Below, one piece after another: positions 1-12,500 of a stretch of 64,000 nt of DNA. Below the pieces are notes generated by a model. The model searched no databases and had not been told where the DNA came from. It saw only the letters and a list, made by a program, of their open reading frames with translations. The position numbers and the translations under genes were made by a program. Source of the stretch: Apricaphanius iberus (taxonomy: Eukaryota; Chordata; Actinopteri; Cyprinodontiformes; Aphaniidae); assembly GCA_028564705.1 (NCBI GenBank), contig JAPXFQ010002755.1:620001-684000 (forward strand), given 5' to 3'. How positions within the stretch are numbered: position 1 is the first letter of the stretch; each line of letters begins with the position of its first letter.

Positions 1-440
1 CGTTTAAAGTTTGGCAGAGACCATCTGGATGATTCAGAAAAGAAATGGGAGAATGTTCTTGGTATATATCCCACTCGCCGTGTTTGGAGGGGAAAGAATG
101 TTAATTGCATCCTAAGGACACCATACCCCAAGTGAAGCATGGGGATGGAAACATTATGCCCTGGGGCTGTATTTCCGCAAAGGGACCAGAACAACTGATC
201 TGTATTACGAAAAGGATGCATGAGGTGATGTATCGTGAGATTTTGGGCAAAAACCTCCCTCCGTCAGAGAGAACATTGAAGATGAAACGTGGCTGAACCT
301 TCCAGCATGAGAATCATCCCAAAAACTCCAGCCAGGACAAGGAAGGAATGGCGACATAAAAAAGAATTTCATGGTTCCAGATTGGCCAAGCCAGTCTCCA
401 TACGTCAGTCGAGTAGAGAATCGTACAGAGCAAAATTACA
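1..440 (+). pseudogene. Tc1/mariner-like transposase fragment (degenerate)
   Basis: This is the remains of a Tc1-like DNA transposase, cut at its left by the window edge. Conceptual translation across frames gives RLKFGRDHLDD near the start, then a block resembling the Tc1 catalytic core ([16 protein letters not shown], about 127-174), then MYREILG, a 'FQHENHPK'-like block and finally WPSQSP (about 381-398). Frame changes and stops separate these blocks, so no functional protein is possible. The end is approximate because similarity fades after about 440 and no terminal inverted repeat was seen. Confidence 0.8.
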
Positions 441-1978
441 AAACATTTTCCTCATTGTAAGTTGGACAACTAACAGAATTGGTGGCCTGGTGCAATTACT
501 TTATTGCCTCAGGTTAGAACATTAAGCTAACGAGGGTAAAGCAACTGAGCAACCCAGATCCAAGCCATAAACACCTGATAACCACTCATTCATATTTACA
601 CAGTCATCTTTGGTATGTGCTTATTAGATAAAGACCACAAAAAAAACATACAAACAGTGACTCTTGTTTTAAACTTGCCCCATCTAATTAAGACAGTGAT
701 CAAAGGTCAGTTATATCCAAAATTACACTGCAAAACTCTAACTATTAGATAAATATCCCTTTCACCACAAATTGGAACCGTCTAAAATTGCATGGTATAA
801 AACTGAAGACTAGTTTGGCAAGTGTGTTCCCAACAAAGTTCTCAGACTACTTAAGCACGTCCTGGAAGAAGGTTAAATGGCGTGTCAACTAAACTTTTAT
901 CCAGTCGAAGCAAATGGAACGCTTAAGAATGAACATTTTGATGAGAAATTTGTGAAAAAGTCAATTTAAAGAGACTGAAGAGGTTCTCTTTTCGAGCAAC
1001 CGAACGCGACAATAAAGCTTTACAGTATTGATGGTTAAAAGGTAAAACACAGAGCGGATCAGGAAATCAGCCTGTCAGCTGTGTGTCAGCTGGGTAAAAG
1101 AACACAACAGAGAAGATGTGGTCCTGTGTACCCGTCTGTGTTGCTGCTCTGTTTTCCGATGAGCCAGTCCATATTTATCCTGTCGCTGTGTTCTCCCGAT
1201 GACCTGCAGCGCCGTTCTTTATTGGTCCCATCAGCCCCGTCTGTGTGGTCGCATTACGAGCCTGATATTTATCTGATGGTGCCTGGGGCCTGCATGCCAG
1301 CCTGCCTGGACAGCTGCCGGGCACCGACTGTGGCGTGCGAGCCTCAACGTCTACGCGGAAGTGTACGTCCCCAACGCCATCCTTGTGTGTGCTGCACTCA
1401 TGTTTTTGAGTGAGCGACAGGCTCAGCGAGTGAGTGTGCTGTGTATTATTTGACATGGGGCAGTAAAATGAGAGAGTGTAAAGTGTCACAAGTGACGTAT
1501 TCAGTATCCTGGCTGCTAAGGAGGCCTGTAGGGCTGATCCTGTCTCAGTTTTCCATATCCCTTAACCTGCAACCCGCATCTCCTGAACTCCCTGTGACAC
1601 AAGACAGAAAAACACAAACCCTGCCACAGTTTACCAGTCGGGTCGTTTTGCTCATTCTCCACTTCACCATAATAACGGTCTAGTTTTAAGTCCTGTCAAA
1701 AGGGTTATGTGAGTGATTCAAGTTTCCACAATGAGTAATGCTACAGTGCTCTCTAGTGGACAAATAGATTTCTAACATTTCAAAGATACCCCGCACTCGT
1801 GCAGTGTCTTTAAAAATATGCACAGTGTGAACGTTTCTGTCTTTTGTGGTTTACATTCTGGATATTAGCAAAATAAAACCATTCAAAACAGTTTTCATTC
1901 AAAATGTTCCAATTAAAGTAGAAACATATGGGTCCTGCTGCCCCTTCCTCTGTAATATAACAAAATAAAGGGATTTTT
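441..1978. other. Non-coding stretch, nothing recognised
   Basis: No exon, RNA gene or clear repeat is recognisable here. Short open frames near 1081-1683 show no family motif and no convincing splice context. This is presumed RIMS2 intron 1. Confidence 0.5.
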
Positions 1979-2010
1979 AATATATATATATATATATATA
2001 TAGATAGATA
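1979..2010. repeat. (TA)n then (GATA)n microsatellite
   Basis: An uninterrupted TA dinucleotide run passes into two GATA units. Confidence 0.9.
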
Positions 2011-2244
2011 ATATTCTTTAGATTCAAGTTAGCACAAAATGTTACAAAGGGCCAATTCTAGATTTAGGTACCAATCAAAGAGCTGAGATGCCTTTTTTAT
2101 TTTTTCGAAGAAAAAAATTATGTTTGTTTTAGTTTGGGATTATCTATTTCAGATCTGATCTGCACTGAAATGTCATTCGGCCCTGATGCATAAAAAGTGT
2201 TGGAAAAAACTGCAGGTTTCTGTTAAGCTAGATATTAGAGTATG

Positions 2245-2400
2245 GAAAAATTATGAATGTTGATCAAATTTAACAGCAATAACAGAAAATGGGGGGGGGG
2301 GTTATTTCTTCATGTCATATTTTCACCATGTTACTCATTCATTTATAAAAGTTAAAGTTTCAAACTAAACATTTAGCTCTCAGCTAAATAACTCTCTCTT
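2245..2400. repeat. Solo end of the palindromic TAAATATTTA element family
   Basis: The string ACTCATTCATTTATAAAAG followed by AGTTTCAAACTAAACATTTAG and then AGCTAAATAAC resembles the left end of the larger copy near 20520-20600, where ACTCATTTATAAATGTCAC is followed by TTTCAAACTATATATTTTG. A poly-G run (about 2290-2301) lies inside it. Only about 150 bp are present before a Tc1 remnant begins. Confidence 0.5.
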
Positions 2401-3140
2401 TGAGTGGTGTAAGTGTCGAGTCCTGCTGGAAAATGGAGTCAGCATCTCTATAAAGCTGATCTGTGGAAAGAAGCATGAAGTGCTCTAAAATGTCCTGGTA
2501 GACGGCTGCATTGACTCTGGACTGAATAAAGCCCATTTGACCAACACCAGCAGATGACTTGGCTTCCCAAATCAACTCAGATTGTGTAAACTTCACACTG
2601 GACTTCAGGCATCTTGGATTGTGTTCTTCTACATTCTTCCTCCAGACTTTAGAACCTTGGTTTCCAAATAAGATGCAACATTTGCTCTCATCAGAAAAGA
2701 GAACTTTGGATCACTGAGCGACAGACCAACAGCAGCTTGAGAAGACGAATAGGACATGTAAAGCCCATGTTCAGGATCTGTCTGTGTGTGGTGGCCCTTA
2801 AAACAATAACTCCAGCCTCAGTCCACTCCTTGTAAAGGTCCCCAACACTTTTCAGTGGCCTTTTCCTGACAATCCTCTCCAGGCTGCTGTAATCCCTGCT
2901 GCTGTGCACCATTTTCTTCAACTCTTTTCCCTTCCACATAACTTTCTATTAATATGCTTCGATACAGCACTTTGGCAACATCCATCTTCTTTTGTAATCC
3001 CCTTTTGAGGCTTTTCCTCCTTATGGAGGGGGTCAGGGATTTTCTCCTCAACTGTCCCCATGATTGGGATCCCTGCTGAACCAGACTGAGAGACCATTTA
3101 AAAGGCTCACGAACACTTTGCAAGTGTTTTGGATTAATTG
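2384..3140 (-). pseudogene. Tc1-like transposase remnant (long-IR Tc1 family)
   Basis: Read on the minus strand, two offset frames carry Tc1 transposase blocks. The helix-turn-helix part (about 2700-2939) contains LERIVRKRPLKSVGDLYKEW and TTHRQILNMGF. The catalytic part (2384-2596) contains SSAGVGQMGFIQSRVNAAVY and LEHFMLLSTDQLYRDADSIF. The family is a teleost Tc1 lineage whose members carry terminal repeats of about 200 bp like those at 3371-4762, so the neighbouring element is probably related. Frameshifts and loss of the last acidic region make it inactive. Confidence 0.85.
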
Positions 3141-3147
3141 GTTGATT

Positions 3148-3260
3148 CGAGCACTGTTTCTCAACCGGGGGTCGTCAGACCTTTAGTAGTCCATGGTGGA
3201 ATCACAAGGGGTCCTTGATCAGAAAATATATTTATTTTTAAACGATCCTCTGACATTTAT
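3148..3260. repeat. hAT-type MITE end
   Basis: The string CACTGTTTCTCAACCGGGGG is the typical terminal motif of hAT-derived non-autonomous elements in fish. It is followed by the usual 'gtggaatcacaaggggtcc'-like interior. The far end was not found. Confidence 0.45.
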
Positions 3261-3370
3261 AGAAAGAGATTATTTTACTCAGATGTAACCAACACCGTTA
3301 TCATCTTAACATACAGAAAGTAACATGACCTTCTTTTTCTATTTCACAAGCATAATTCATTGTGCCGGTG

Positions 3371-4762
3371 CTGGTCACAAAATTTGAATATCATGAAAAC
3401 GATCATTTATTTCAGTAATTGCATTAAAAAAGTGAAACTTGTATATTCAATTAATCCATTAAACAAAGACTTATACATTTCAAATGTTTTTCTATCTTTT
3501 AATTTTCATCATTGTAACAACAATTATTGAAAGTCCCAAATTCAGTATCTCAGAAAATTAGAATATCGTGAAAATGTTCAATTTTGAAGACACCTTGTGC
3601 CATATGGAGTTAATAACCCTACACCCTAAACTGCTTTGCTACAGCCACAACACAAACATCACAGGCAGTCAGGGCTTTTTCTCAAGCAAGCAGAACACCA
3701 CACGGTCACACGGTTTATTAAACCGGGGGAATAGATTGCGATTCCGTCCGCACAGTTTAATAAAACGAGGAAATGGGTTAGTAATTCATGCCCACTGTTT
3801 AATAAACTGAGGAAATGGATTAGTAATGACTAGAATGGAAAATGTTAGGAGCCATACCATTGGCTGAAAGCGAACAGCTGGCTAAGTGATTAATTTGATT
3901 GACATGTTCCTTAGCCAATGGTGACATTAGTTAGGAGAGTCTCAGAACTCACCACACAGAATTCACACACAAATGCAGAGAGGTTCACAAATGAGAAGTG
4001 GTGGGTTCACGCACATTTAGGAATTTGTATGATCTGTGAGTATATATTTGAAGCTTTTTTCAAAATTATATTTGTGAAACGAGATTGTGTGTATTTTTGA
4101 AACAGATCGTGTGCGTTTGTGAACCTCATCATGTGTGTTAGTGAAACAGATTGTGTGCGTTTGTGAAACAGATTTTTGGCATTTTCGAAACAGATTTTGT
4201 GCATTTTTTAAGAGATTGTTGTTTTTGGTGTGTGGTTTGTGTTTGTGGTTGTGGTTGTGTGTTTGTGGTTTGTGTTTTTTGGTTGTTTGCATTTTTGAAA
4301 CAGATTGTGTGCGTTTGTGAACCTCATCATGTGCGTTTGTGAAACAGATTGTGTGTATTTGTGAAACAGATTGTGTGCGTTTGTGAAACAGATTGTTTGC
4401 ATTTTTTGAAACAGATTTTGTGCATTTTTTTAAGAGATTGTGTGCATTTTTGAAAAAGATCGTGTGCGTTTGTGAACTTCATCATGTGCGTTTGTGAACC
4501 TCATCATGTGCGTTTATGAAACAGATTGTTTGCGTTTGTGAAACAGATTGTGTGCGTTTGTGAAACAGATTGTTCAGCTCATATTTGCCTTAAAGAGTGA
4601 ATAAATACCACCCGCCCCAATATTCACAATATTCTCATTTTCTGAGATTCTGAATTTAGAGTTTTCATAAGCTGTATAATTATCATCATTATAAGTTAAA
4701 TCCCTGTACCTAAGTTCAATTCCTGAAATAATGGACTTTTGCACGATATTCTAATTTTTCAA
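3371..4762. mobile_element. Non-autonomous Tc1 derivative with ~200-bp inverted repeats
   Basis: Two long inverted repeats face each other: 3371-3583 and 4617-4762. Both contain AAAATTnGAATATCnTGnAAA, TTTATTTCAG/ATTATTTCAG, AAATTCAG and TCTCAGAAAATnAGAATAT in matching order when one is reverse-complemented. This architecture belongs to a known teleost Tc1 lineage. After the left repeat the sequence GAAGACACCTTGTGCCA continues as in that lineage's 5' UTR, but the transposase is gone. The interior holds instead a tandem array (4020-4585). The copies have diverged, so the element is old. Confidence 0.75.
4020..4585. repeat. Minisatellite, ~22-24-bp unit
   Basis: The unit is close to GTGCGTTTGTGAAACAGATT, with variants ending in ACCTCATCATGT or replaced by CATTTTTGAAACAGATT. 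Roughly twenty imperfect units are visible, interrupted around 4220-4290 by a GTGGTTTGTGTTTGTGGTTG stretch. The array produces long open frames on both strands (for example 4017-4402, minus) that are artefacts of periodicity. It lies inside the Tc1 derivative. Confidence 0.9.
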
Positions 4763-6313
4763 TGTTGACATGTAAATTAAACATATGTGGCTCTTTTCCT
4801 GAAAAATAGCAACTTCTCCTGGATACAGACTTAATCCATCAGAGACTTTGAGGAATAAGCTGCAACATGGCTGGATCAAGTAGGTGTTATTGTGAACTGT
4901 GTAGTGCGGCTTTAGTAGTTGCAACAAAGTAACACCCACTTGAGTTTTTTGATGAAAATTTTACTCCAATTTTTTCTTCTTCTTTTTTTTGGGGGGGGGG
5001 GGCATTGCTCTGAGCAGTCGTTTAGCAAAAAACCTTTAGGGGTTTTGAAGCAACAATAAGCTTCTTTAAAAGTCACTATACAGTACATGTCTAGCATACA
5101 GTTTTTGAATGGAAAAACTGAACATCTGATATAAACTGCAAAACAGGACGCCAATGAAGAATCAAAGCAGTAGGGTTCAGGTATCTATCATTTGAAACAT
5201 GCAGCTAAGCAACCTGGAAAATGAGGAGTCCTATCTCAGCATGGCTAACTGTTAGCCCAGATTTTCATCTTATTTGGCATTCTCTTTTCTTTTCTTTTTT
5301 TTTTGCATTCTGAATAATCTTACAGAAAACAGAAGACTGGTGGATTCTCTAACCTGGCAAATCTATTTTGAAACATTTAAGAATAAGTTATGGAGATGTA
5401 GCCTGATCTTAGCATCATAGCTGTGGTATGGCGAAGCAGTGATTCTGGAGGCCCCTCTGAGTCCACCACAGTCAGAGTGACTATTAGATCATAAGGGAAT
5501 ATGCTGGCTCAGTGGCTAAATACTAACTGATATACATATACGTCATAAACGCTGCTGCAGCTGGTCAGGAATGCAGCGTCTGTCTGAAGACAAATGACAT
5601 GAAAGGTAAACTCTCCCTTTCACAACACATGCTGTCTCAATGCAGAAAACATTTCAACACATCAGCATAATCAGGCTGAATCCACTTTGTATAACGTAAA
5701 CTGCTTTTGAGAAACATCTAAAATTAATATAATCAAAGAGATTAAAAGTTCTAGATGATTTAAGAGGTTTAGGGGTGAGAGTAGTGTAAAAAAAATAAAT
5801 GTCCGAGTTTCATTGTTAAAAGAGGCTAGCATAATTCTAATTTCATTACAAGGGAAAATTTTGCCTAATCATGATAAAGATACCAGTCACACTTCTCTTT
5901 AAAACCATTTAATCTTACTACTTCCGAGAACATGTCATCATCAGTTTTTCAAAAATTTTATTTTGTTGAAAATTATTATTTCTGAAAGGCTTGATCTCTT
6001 TGTATCCAATGTCCTCCTTCCAAGCTGCTGCACTTTGCTAACAGCGAAATATTTCAGCTGTATCTGGGATCACTGCATGGATTTCTGAGAAATACGGTAA
6101 GTGATCATTATGAGTTTTATGATAAGGGGTTATTAAAATCAGTCAGTCTGGTTACTGGTTGATGTTTTCCATTAAGACAACTATGAAGTTTCAGGGATTG
6201 CTACTTAAGCAGAGGAACCATACGGGTAAATCACATAACTGTTTAAGATGATACAAAAAGAATTCCTGAAAGTGAATAACTTCTGAAAGGTTTTTGTTTA
6301 TATGCTGGTTAGG
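4763..6313. other. Non-coding stretch, nothing recognised
   Basis: AT-rich, with a 12-base G run at 4991-5002. No exon-like segment or complete repeat was recognised. Presumed RIMS2 intron 1. Confidence 0.45.
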
Positions 6314-6321
6314 GGTGTAAC

Positions 6322-6635
6322 TAGTGATGCACCGATACAGATACCCCTATCAGGGCCAATACAGTTCTAAAGTAGTCGTATCGCTATCGGTTAGTTAACC
6401 AATACCATGAACTGATATTTAAAATATGGAAACTTTACAATTATTTCAAGGAAAAGTTTATTTTTTCCCTGGAAAAACCACCAACAAGCAGAGAAGAAAA
6501 TAAAACTTGTCTTCCAATTTATTTAATTTATTTGTGTGGTAGAAATATCAGCATTGGTACTTGGTATCGGCAAGTACTGAGATCCAAGTATCGGAATCGT
6601 ATCCGTTTGAAATAAGGGGTATCGTTGCATCTCTA
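6322..6635. mobile_element. hAT-like MITE with perfect 8-bp target duplication
   Basis: A 314-bp element is bounded by TAGTGATGCACCGATAC and, inverted, TAGAGATGCAACGATA. It is flanked on both sides by the identical 8-mer GGTGTAAC (6314-6321 and 6636-6643). Eight-base duplications are the hallmark of hAT transposition. The interior contains repeated TATCGG and CCGATAC words and no ORF. Related copies or fragments lie at about 8926, 18232, 46976 and 50497. Confidence 0.88.
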
Positions 6636-6643
6636 GGTGTAAC

Positions 6644-8925
6644 AGTACACAAAAATTACATTTCTACATTTATTTTGAGTTTTAACGTCACAGTACACCT
6701 TAATTTAAAAAATATATATCCTAATGTGCATGTGACTTTTTTTATTTACTTTTTACTCAGAGTTAAGCAATAAAGTTTATTTCCTGAATTTGTTCCTTCC
6801 AGTTCCCAGAACTAATATTTTTATATTATATAACTTAAAATAGTTGAACATATACAACTGACTAGAGATTTGATAGATTTTTTTTAAAATAGTTTTGGAA
6901 ATTTTTAGTTTATAAAATTTTGAAATGAAATAGTACAATCAAACATAGTCAGAGTAAAAAACAATATAACCACTTGAAAACAGCCAGTGTTCATTTTTAA
7001 AAATGTCTAAAATAATACTTTGCCCATATTTGAGAATAAAACATGCTTAAATCACGTTGACGTTGTTTTGATTTTTCAGCCCAGTCTGTCATCTGTATTT
7101 GAATGCAACATGTGCAGCTGTTGGGAAAATCTCTTATCATCAACACAGACACCGACCTGCGGTTCATACAATATAAGGGGTTCCGGCTGATTGGATGCTA
7201 CTGGTAGCCATGTGGACGTTAGCTGGTTTCTCCCTGTTATGAGTGGTGTTTACCTTCTGCTTGACATCGTCTCAGATGAATCATTAAGTTCAGTGCAGAG
7301 CGTGTTACGGACCTTATTGCTGATGAAAGATGCATTCACTGACAAAGTTCTGGTTAGGTCCTTCTTTCTTTTTCTACTTTAGCTGCATGAGAAACAATTA
7401 ATATTCTCATATAGCAGAGTTTAGTGATAGCTGGGGGTATTTTCTCTTTAAATTTTTGTCACTTTTTAAAGTTGTGCAGCCAAAAATGGCACTGGGTTCT
7501 GAGTTTCTCCCACATAAACATTCTGCACGTGTTCAGGTAGAAAACAACAATATTCATTCGGTACACGTGCATACCGAACTGACAGGGCTGTACCAAAGAA
7601 CCCAGATACGAATATATCTACCATTACACCCCATATGCTGATACATGGTAATCTCCTGGTTGTCAGGGTGACTGCACACACCTGCAGCTGCAGCACTGGC
7701 TTGAAAAAGAAAGTGAAAGTAAAAAGACCTTCATTGGTCTTCACTGTTATATAAGAAATTAAATTGTAAACATCACATAATAACTGTACATCTTTGTAAA
7801 CCAAAAAAAGAAAAATACTAAATCTGGAACATTTTCTCCATAATGTGTCTGCCAAAAACGAAAATCGGTTCTAAAATTATTTCAAAATGTCAGTGATGGT
7901 GAGATAAGCGCATTGGCTGGAAAGTGGATGAAAAAAATGCTCACTGCAGAATCTGGCAGAAACTTTATGCCTGTCTGCCTTCAATACATTATCCTAAACA
8001 ATTCCAGAGTGTGTTATTCTACTTCATCCAGCTGTTCTAAACAAATCATGGATGATAATTTTGTTTTTTGCAGAGGGTTATGCAAGTCAAAATTCCCCCA
8101 CAAATCTTGTGCACTAAATATAGTGGGTCAATTTATGTCAGACGTATTAGGTCGTGAGACACCTGTTCAGTAAATGCCTACTGAACATTTCCTCTCCGCA
8201 TCAAAGAGGATTAGGAGCATGGGGATAGGGTGCTGATAACTTCCTCAGCCATGGGGTGCTGGCATGTTGAGATAGGCAGGGCAACAGAGACAGCGAGACT
8301 CAGCCTCAGCATGGAGGGGTTGGCCGGCGACCACGGCTGGGTCTTAGAAAGTAAAGATACGATTAAATGCACAGGACCCACTCATCCGAATAGGCAATCT
8401 AACAGCATATAAACTGGACCTCGTGACCAAAAACTAATATTCAGATTGTCAAACAGGAGTTGGCAACCGCAAGTTTATCTGAGCAAAGGGAAGTGGCTAA
8501 TCTGCAGCCAAATGTAACTAAAAATCCATCTGTTTCCTTAGATTACCTCCCAGGATTCAATTGAGCTCCATCCTACAGTATCACCCTTCCTGAGGGATTT
8601 CCAAGTAGCAAAGAGTCAGCAAGCTACCACGCAGTCTACAGACTCGCAAGCATATTTTTATGCAAAGGTTCACAAGACACTTTATCATGCAGTACACCAC
8701 ATATCGACACAATGACTAGCATCTAGTCAAAAGCAGTGACTCATTGTGTTTGTATTATTGCACATAAAGAGGGGGGGGGGAAATCTCTCATGACACAATT
8801 ATTTTATTGTAGCATCTTAATTTTGCACTTTGTTAAAAAAAAGTTGTTTAATTGGATTTGTTTATAGCTAAATGAAAATGCTACATAAAGAAAGTTCATA
8901 ATGCAATGCAGTCCAACTTGGTTCC
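6644..8925. other. Non-coding stretch, nothing recognised
   Basis: No protein family, RNA gene or clear repeat was seen. A 10-base G run lies at 8771-8780. Open frames at 7191-7382 and 7466-7855 have no recognisable motif. Presumed RIMS2 intron 1. Confidence 0.4.
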
Positions 8926-9160
8926 CACTATGCACCGATACTGGTATCGGGTATCAGGGTCGATACCGTTCTAATGTAATGTAAAATGTGGATGCTCTAT
9001 AATAATTTCACATAAATAATTTATTTTTCACTTAAAATTTTTGTTTTGTTTTAATATTTATTAATTTTTTTAGCTAATTCACCATGTTTCTGTAACAAAC
9101 AGAGGAGAAAATAAAACCTTCCAATTCTCTAATTTCATTGAACTAGTACAATATGTGATG
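8926..9160. repeat. Truncated copy of the CCGATAC hAT MITE
   Basis: ATGCACCGATACTGGTATCGG opens the copy, followed by the same interior as at 6322: a 'taatttcac' block and 'aacaaacagaggagaaaataaaac'. The right terminal repeat is absent. Confidence 0.65.
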
Positions 9161-9469
9161 TTCTCCAGACTTGCACTCTATAAGTTTAAGAAATACATGA
9201 AACCGTCTGTTGTACTTTTTTAGTTTAGTTTAGTGAATTTCAAGCTACAGAAAAATAAAAAATATCATTAATTAACAAATTAAATATATGTACAATATTA
9301 TACATTATACCCATACTTGGTAGAAAAAAAAACATTTACAAAACAAAGAAACAAAAGTATCACAAATCATATAATCTTATAGCTCAGAAAGTAGTGCGAA
9401 GAAGATAAACTTGTATAACCCCACCCTCTAATCATCCTAATAAATGACTGCTAATATTTATACAATGTC

Positions 9470-9560
9470 TAACACCGTGATTCTCAAACTGTGGTACGCA
9501 AGCTCCCCTAGTGGTACTTGGAAGAAAGTTCTAAATATTTTTTGAAAATAAAATAAATCA
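9470..9560. repeat. hAT-type MITE fragment
   Basis: CCGTGATTCTCAAACTGTGG followed by TACGCAAGCTCCCCTAGTGG resembles one end of a widespread hAT non-autonomous family. The other end and the target duplication were not identified. Confidence 0.35.
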
Positions 9561-12500
9561 AAAAATGTACCATTCATGCACAGTCTGGCTATGGCTGGAA
9601 GCAATTACCAGTAAATAATCCTTATTAGGAGTAAATAAGCCTCCTTTGATAATTGCATATAGTTAAAAGGGTAATAAGCCTTCTCTACTGTGTGTTTAGG
9701 TTGGTCATGATCGAGGAGCGTTGAGAGGTCGGCATTTAGTCAGGTGGTACCCACTGTAAAAAGCTGGAGAAAAATTGGTTTAACACATGCAACATGTATG
9801 ATACATTACCCACCAATACAATGTAAATGTCTCTTTACAATAGTACTACAAGTTGATGCAGTTATTACTGTTGTAACACATTCTATCATCATGCATCATT
9901 ACATACCAACCCAACAGATATACAGTACATCATGTGAAGGTCAATGATAATAAAATTGCTTATATTATGTATCCTGTGCATAGAAAAGACGAGGTGTTTA
10001 TGTAAACCTGTTGTCCGAGATGAGCAGCTCAAAAACAAAGACAAAAGAATTGTATAATGTTCTACCCTTTGACCCATTCGCTCTAAATGAAGCTCATCAG
10101 TCCAACATTTGATCAGACACACATGCTGATATTCTTCTTGGCTTGAAGCAGAGTGTTGACTGTTCTACAAATGGTTCACACTGAGGGTTAGAATAGTTAA
10201 ACCATAGCAAACAATAGAGTCGTGTTTGATACCTGGCCAGTTGTGGACCCAGCTTGCTCCACTCCCTATAGCAGTTCCCTATACCCAACTGGTTTCAAAA
10301 ATGGGATGAAAAATTGTCCGTATCTGGGATTGTCCACCGGATCTATGATGGCCCCACATTAGATACATATATTGGTATTGTGTTGGGAAAATCTGGACAA
10401 CAAATGAGCCTTAACTGGATAAAGTGCACTGGGCTAAGAAGTGGGGTGTAAGTGAGATTTTGCACGGGATCCATGATGACAAAAAAAAATCTGAGTATAC
10501 AGTATAAACCCACCCCCTTTGTTCATCTTTCTAACGTGTTCCTTAAGTTAACGTAGAGCTAAGTAATGTAAGTAGGCAGTTTCTGTTGTTAAAAGCCGAA
10601 GTATGAATAAGATTTTTAGGTTAAAAAAAAGTCAGCTAGCTTCAATAAAACTAAGACAAAGTTGCCTAATGATGCAACTGTAGATTTCGGGGCTGCTTTG
10701 TAACTGTATGTGTGTGGTGCAACCCCTTTTACTTTGTAAATCCATAAAAAAACGAAATAAAGCGTTACGATGAACACATCGTGTAGACTGCTGCAGCCAT
10801 AGGTTCAGTTCAGCAACAGTTCACATCTGTCCTGCACTGAGGACACGTTGAACACATTTATCCACACATGGAGGCTCCAAAAGTCAATTTTGCACTACAG
10901 GCCAATAAAATGACTATAACTTTAGAGCTTTCCAAACCTACATGCATGTAGCGAACAATATGAACTGTAACTTCAAAATGGATATTGTCTTTTTAATACA
11001 ATTTTTCACATCTTACGTATGTCTTCTCATAAGGACGCAAATGCAAAAATCCAAAGGTATCTACATTTAAAAACTAGCTAACGATCTTATTTTATTATGG
11101 TAAAAGTACTGAAATACTGTAGGCTATGTATTATTAAGTACAAAAGTAACCCCCCCCCCCTTTCATTTTGTCATTTGAAGGAGGATTCCACATGTACTTA
11201 TCCCACCACATCAAGGCTACACACAGTTCAAAGATCGCCGTATTCATCAAATCAACAGATGTCTCACTGCTGCACACTGCGACTTCAATTAAGCAGAACT
11301 TAACTCTACACATCTGTTTGATGGCGGACAGATCGGTTAAAATTTGCCTTCTGTAAAATCCCAAATGAAAGGATTCCCTTGCATCAGACACATCTCTGTG
11401 CAGATTTAACACCAACTCCGTCACTGAGGATAAGGCGACCGGTTTCTGCAGTCTGTCCGCTCCAATGCTCCAGTTCTTATCAAATGACTCTTTTTTTTAT
11501 ATTAACTGAAAAGGAAGGTATTTTATTTGTCAGTCCTCTACCTCTTTAGTCAGCTACTGCTTTTTTGTGCCATCTAATCATCATCGTCGTCATTATGGTT
11601 GCACTACTTTATTGATATTAAGGGATTTTCTTTCAGTGATATTAAGGGATTAGTCGGTGATCCAATGACGAGCATAATTCGAGTATTAAAATATTCACTT
11701 TTGGTGTTTTAACCCTCTGATCATTATGCGAACAAATAAATAAAAACAGGCTTAAATGTTTTTATGCTTGTACAATGCATTAGAAAAATAATATTAAAAA
11801 ACAGCACAAATCGATTAATCTCTGAATTCTAGCATCCAGAGCACTCAGTGTGTGTAAAATGTAGAGGTAACGCAGTGAGGTTTGAAATGTGCATCAGGTT
11901 TATACATGACTGTATCAATGGTGTCACAATAATGATCGCTCTTTATCCTTCACAACAGTATCCCAGCTGGTTGCTTCTGTACTTTACCTACAGCAGCATC
12001 CTCATCCACGGCACATGTGCAGCAAGGTAATGCTACAAAGCATTTTACCTCCTGATCAGCGCCAGGCTAACCTTTCCCATCAAACTAGCAAGCAATCAAA
12101 AGCAAAATTATGTTACAGTACCACTGCACCGCTTATTACACAATGAAATATTACATTTCCTTTGATGAGAAGCAAGCGTGCAAGTAAAATAACACGCATG
12201 TTTGCACAGAGGGATAAAAAATAAAATTTAAAAAAAGCACTGGATGGTTTGAGATTTAGGCTAAACAAAGGCGTGTTTGAAGTGGCCTAATCGGCAGCAG
12301 CACACATGTTGTTCAGTCACCGGCATGCACCTGCTTTGGCCAGCTGAAACCTGAATGAGTCAAACTTGGACAAACACACACCAGGGAAGGCGAGGTTAGA
12401 GCGCCCTGTGTAAACTACCACTTGTAAACATGTCAGCTCCCTCACTGACAAAAGCATCTGGACTGAGGACATTTTAAAATTCATTCAAAGGCTTGCCGTA

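Noticed and set aside
4017..4402. Long overlapping open frames on both strands with repeated NAHNLFHK- and CVCETD-type peptides
   Set aside because: They are products of the 22-24-bp minisatellite, open in several frames and both strands at once, with no conserved domain.
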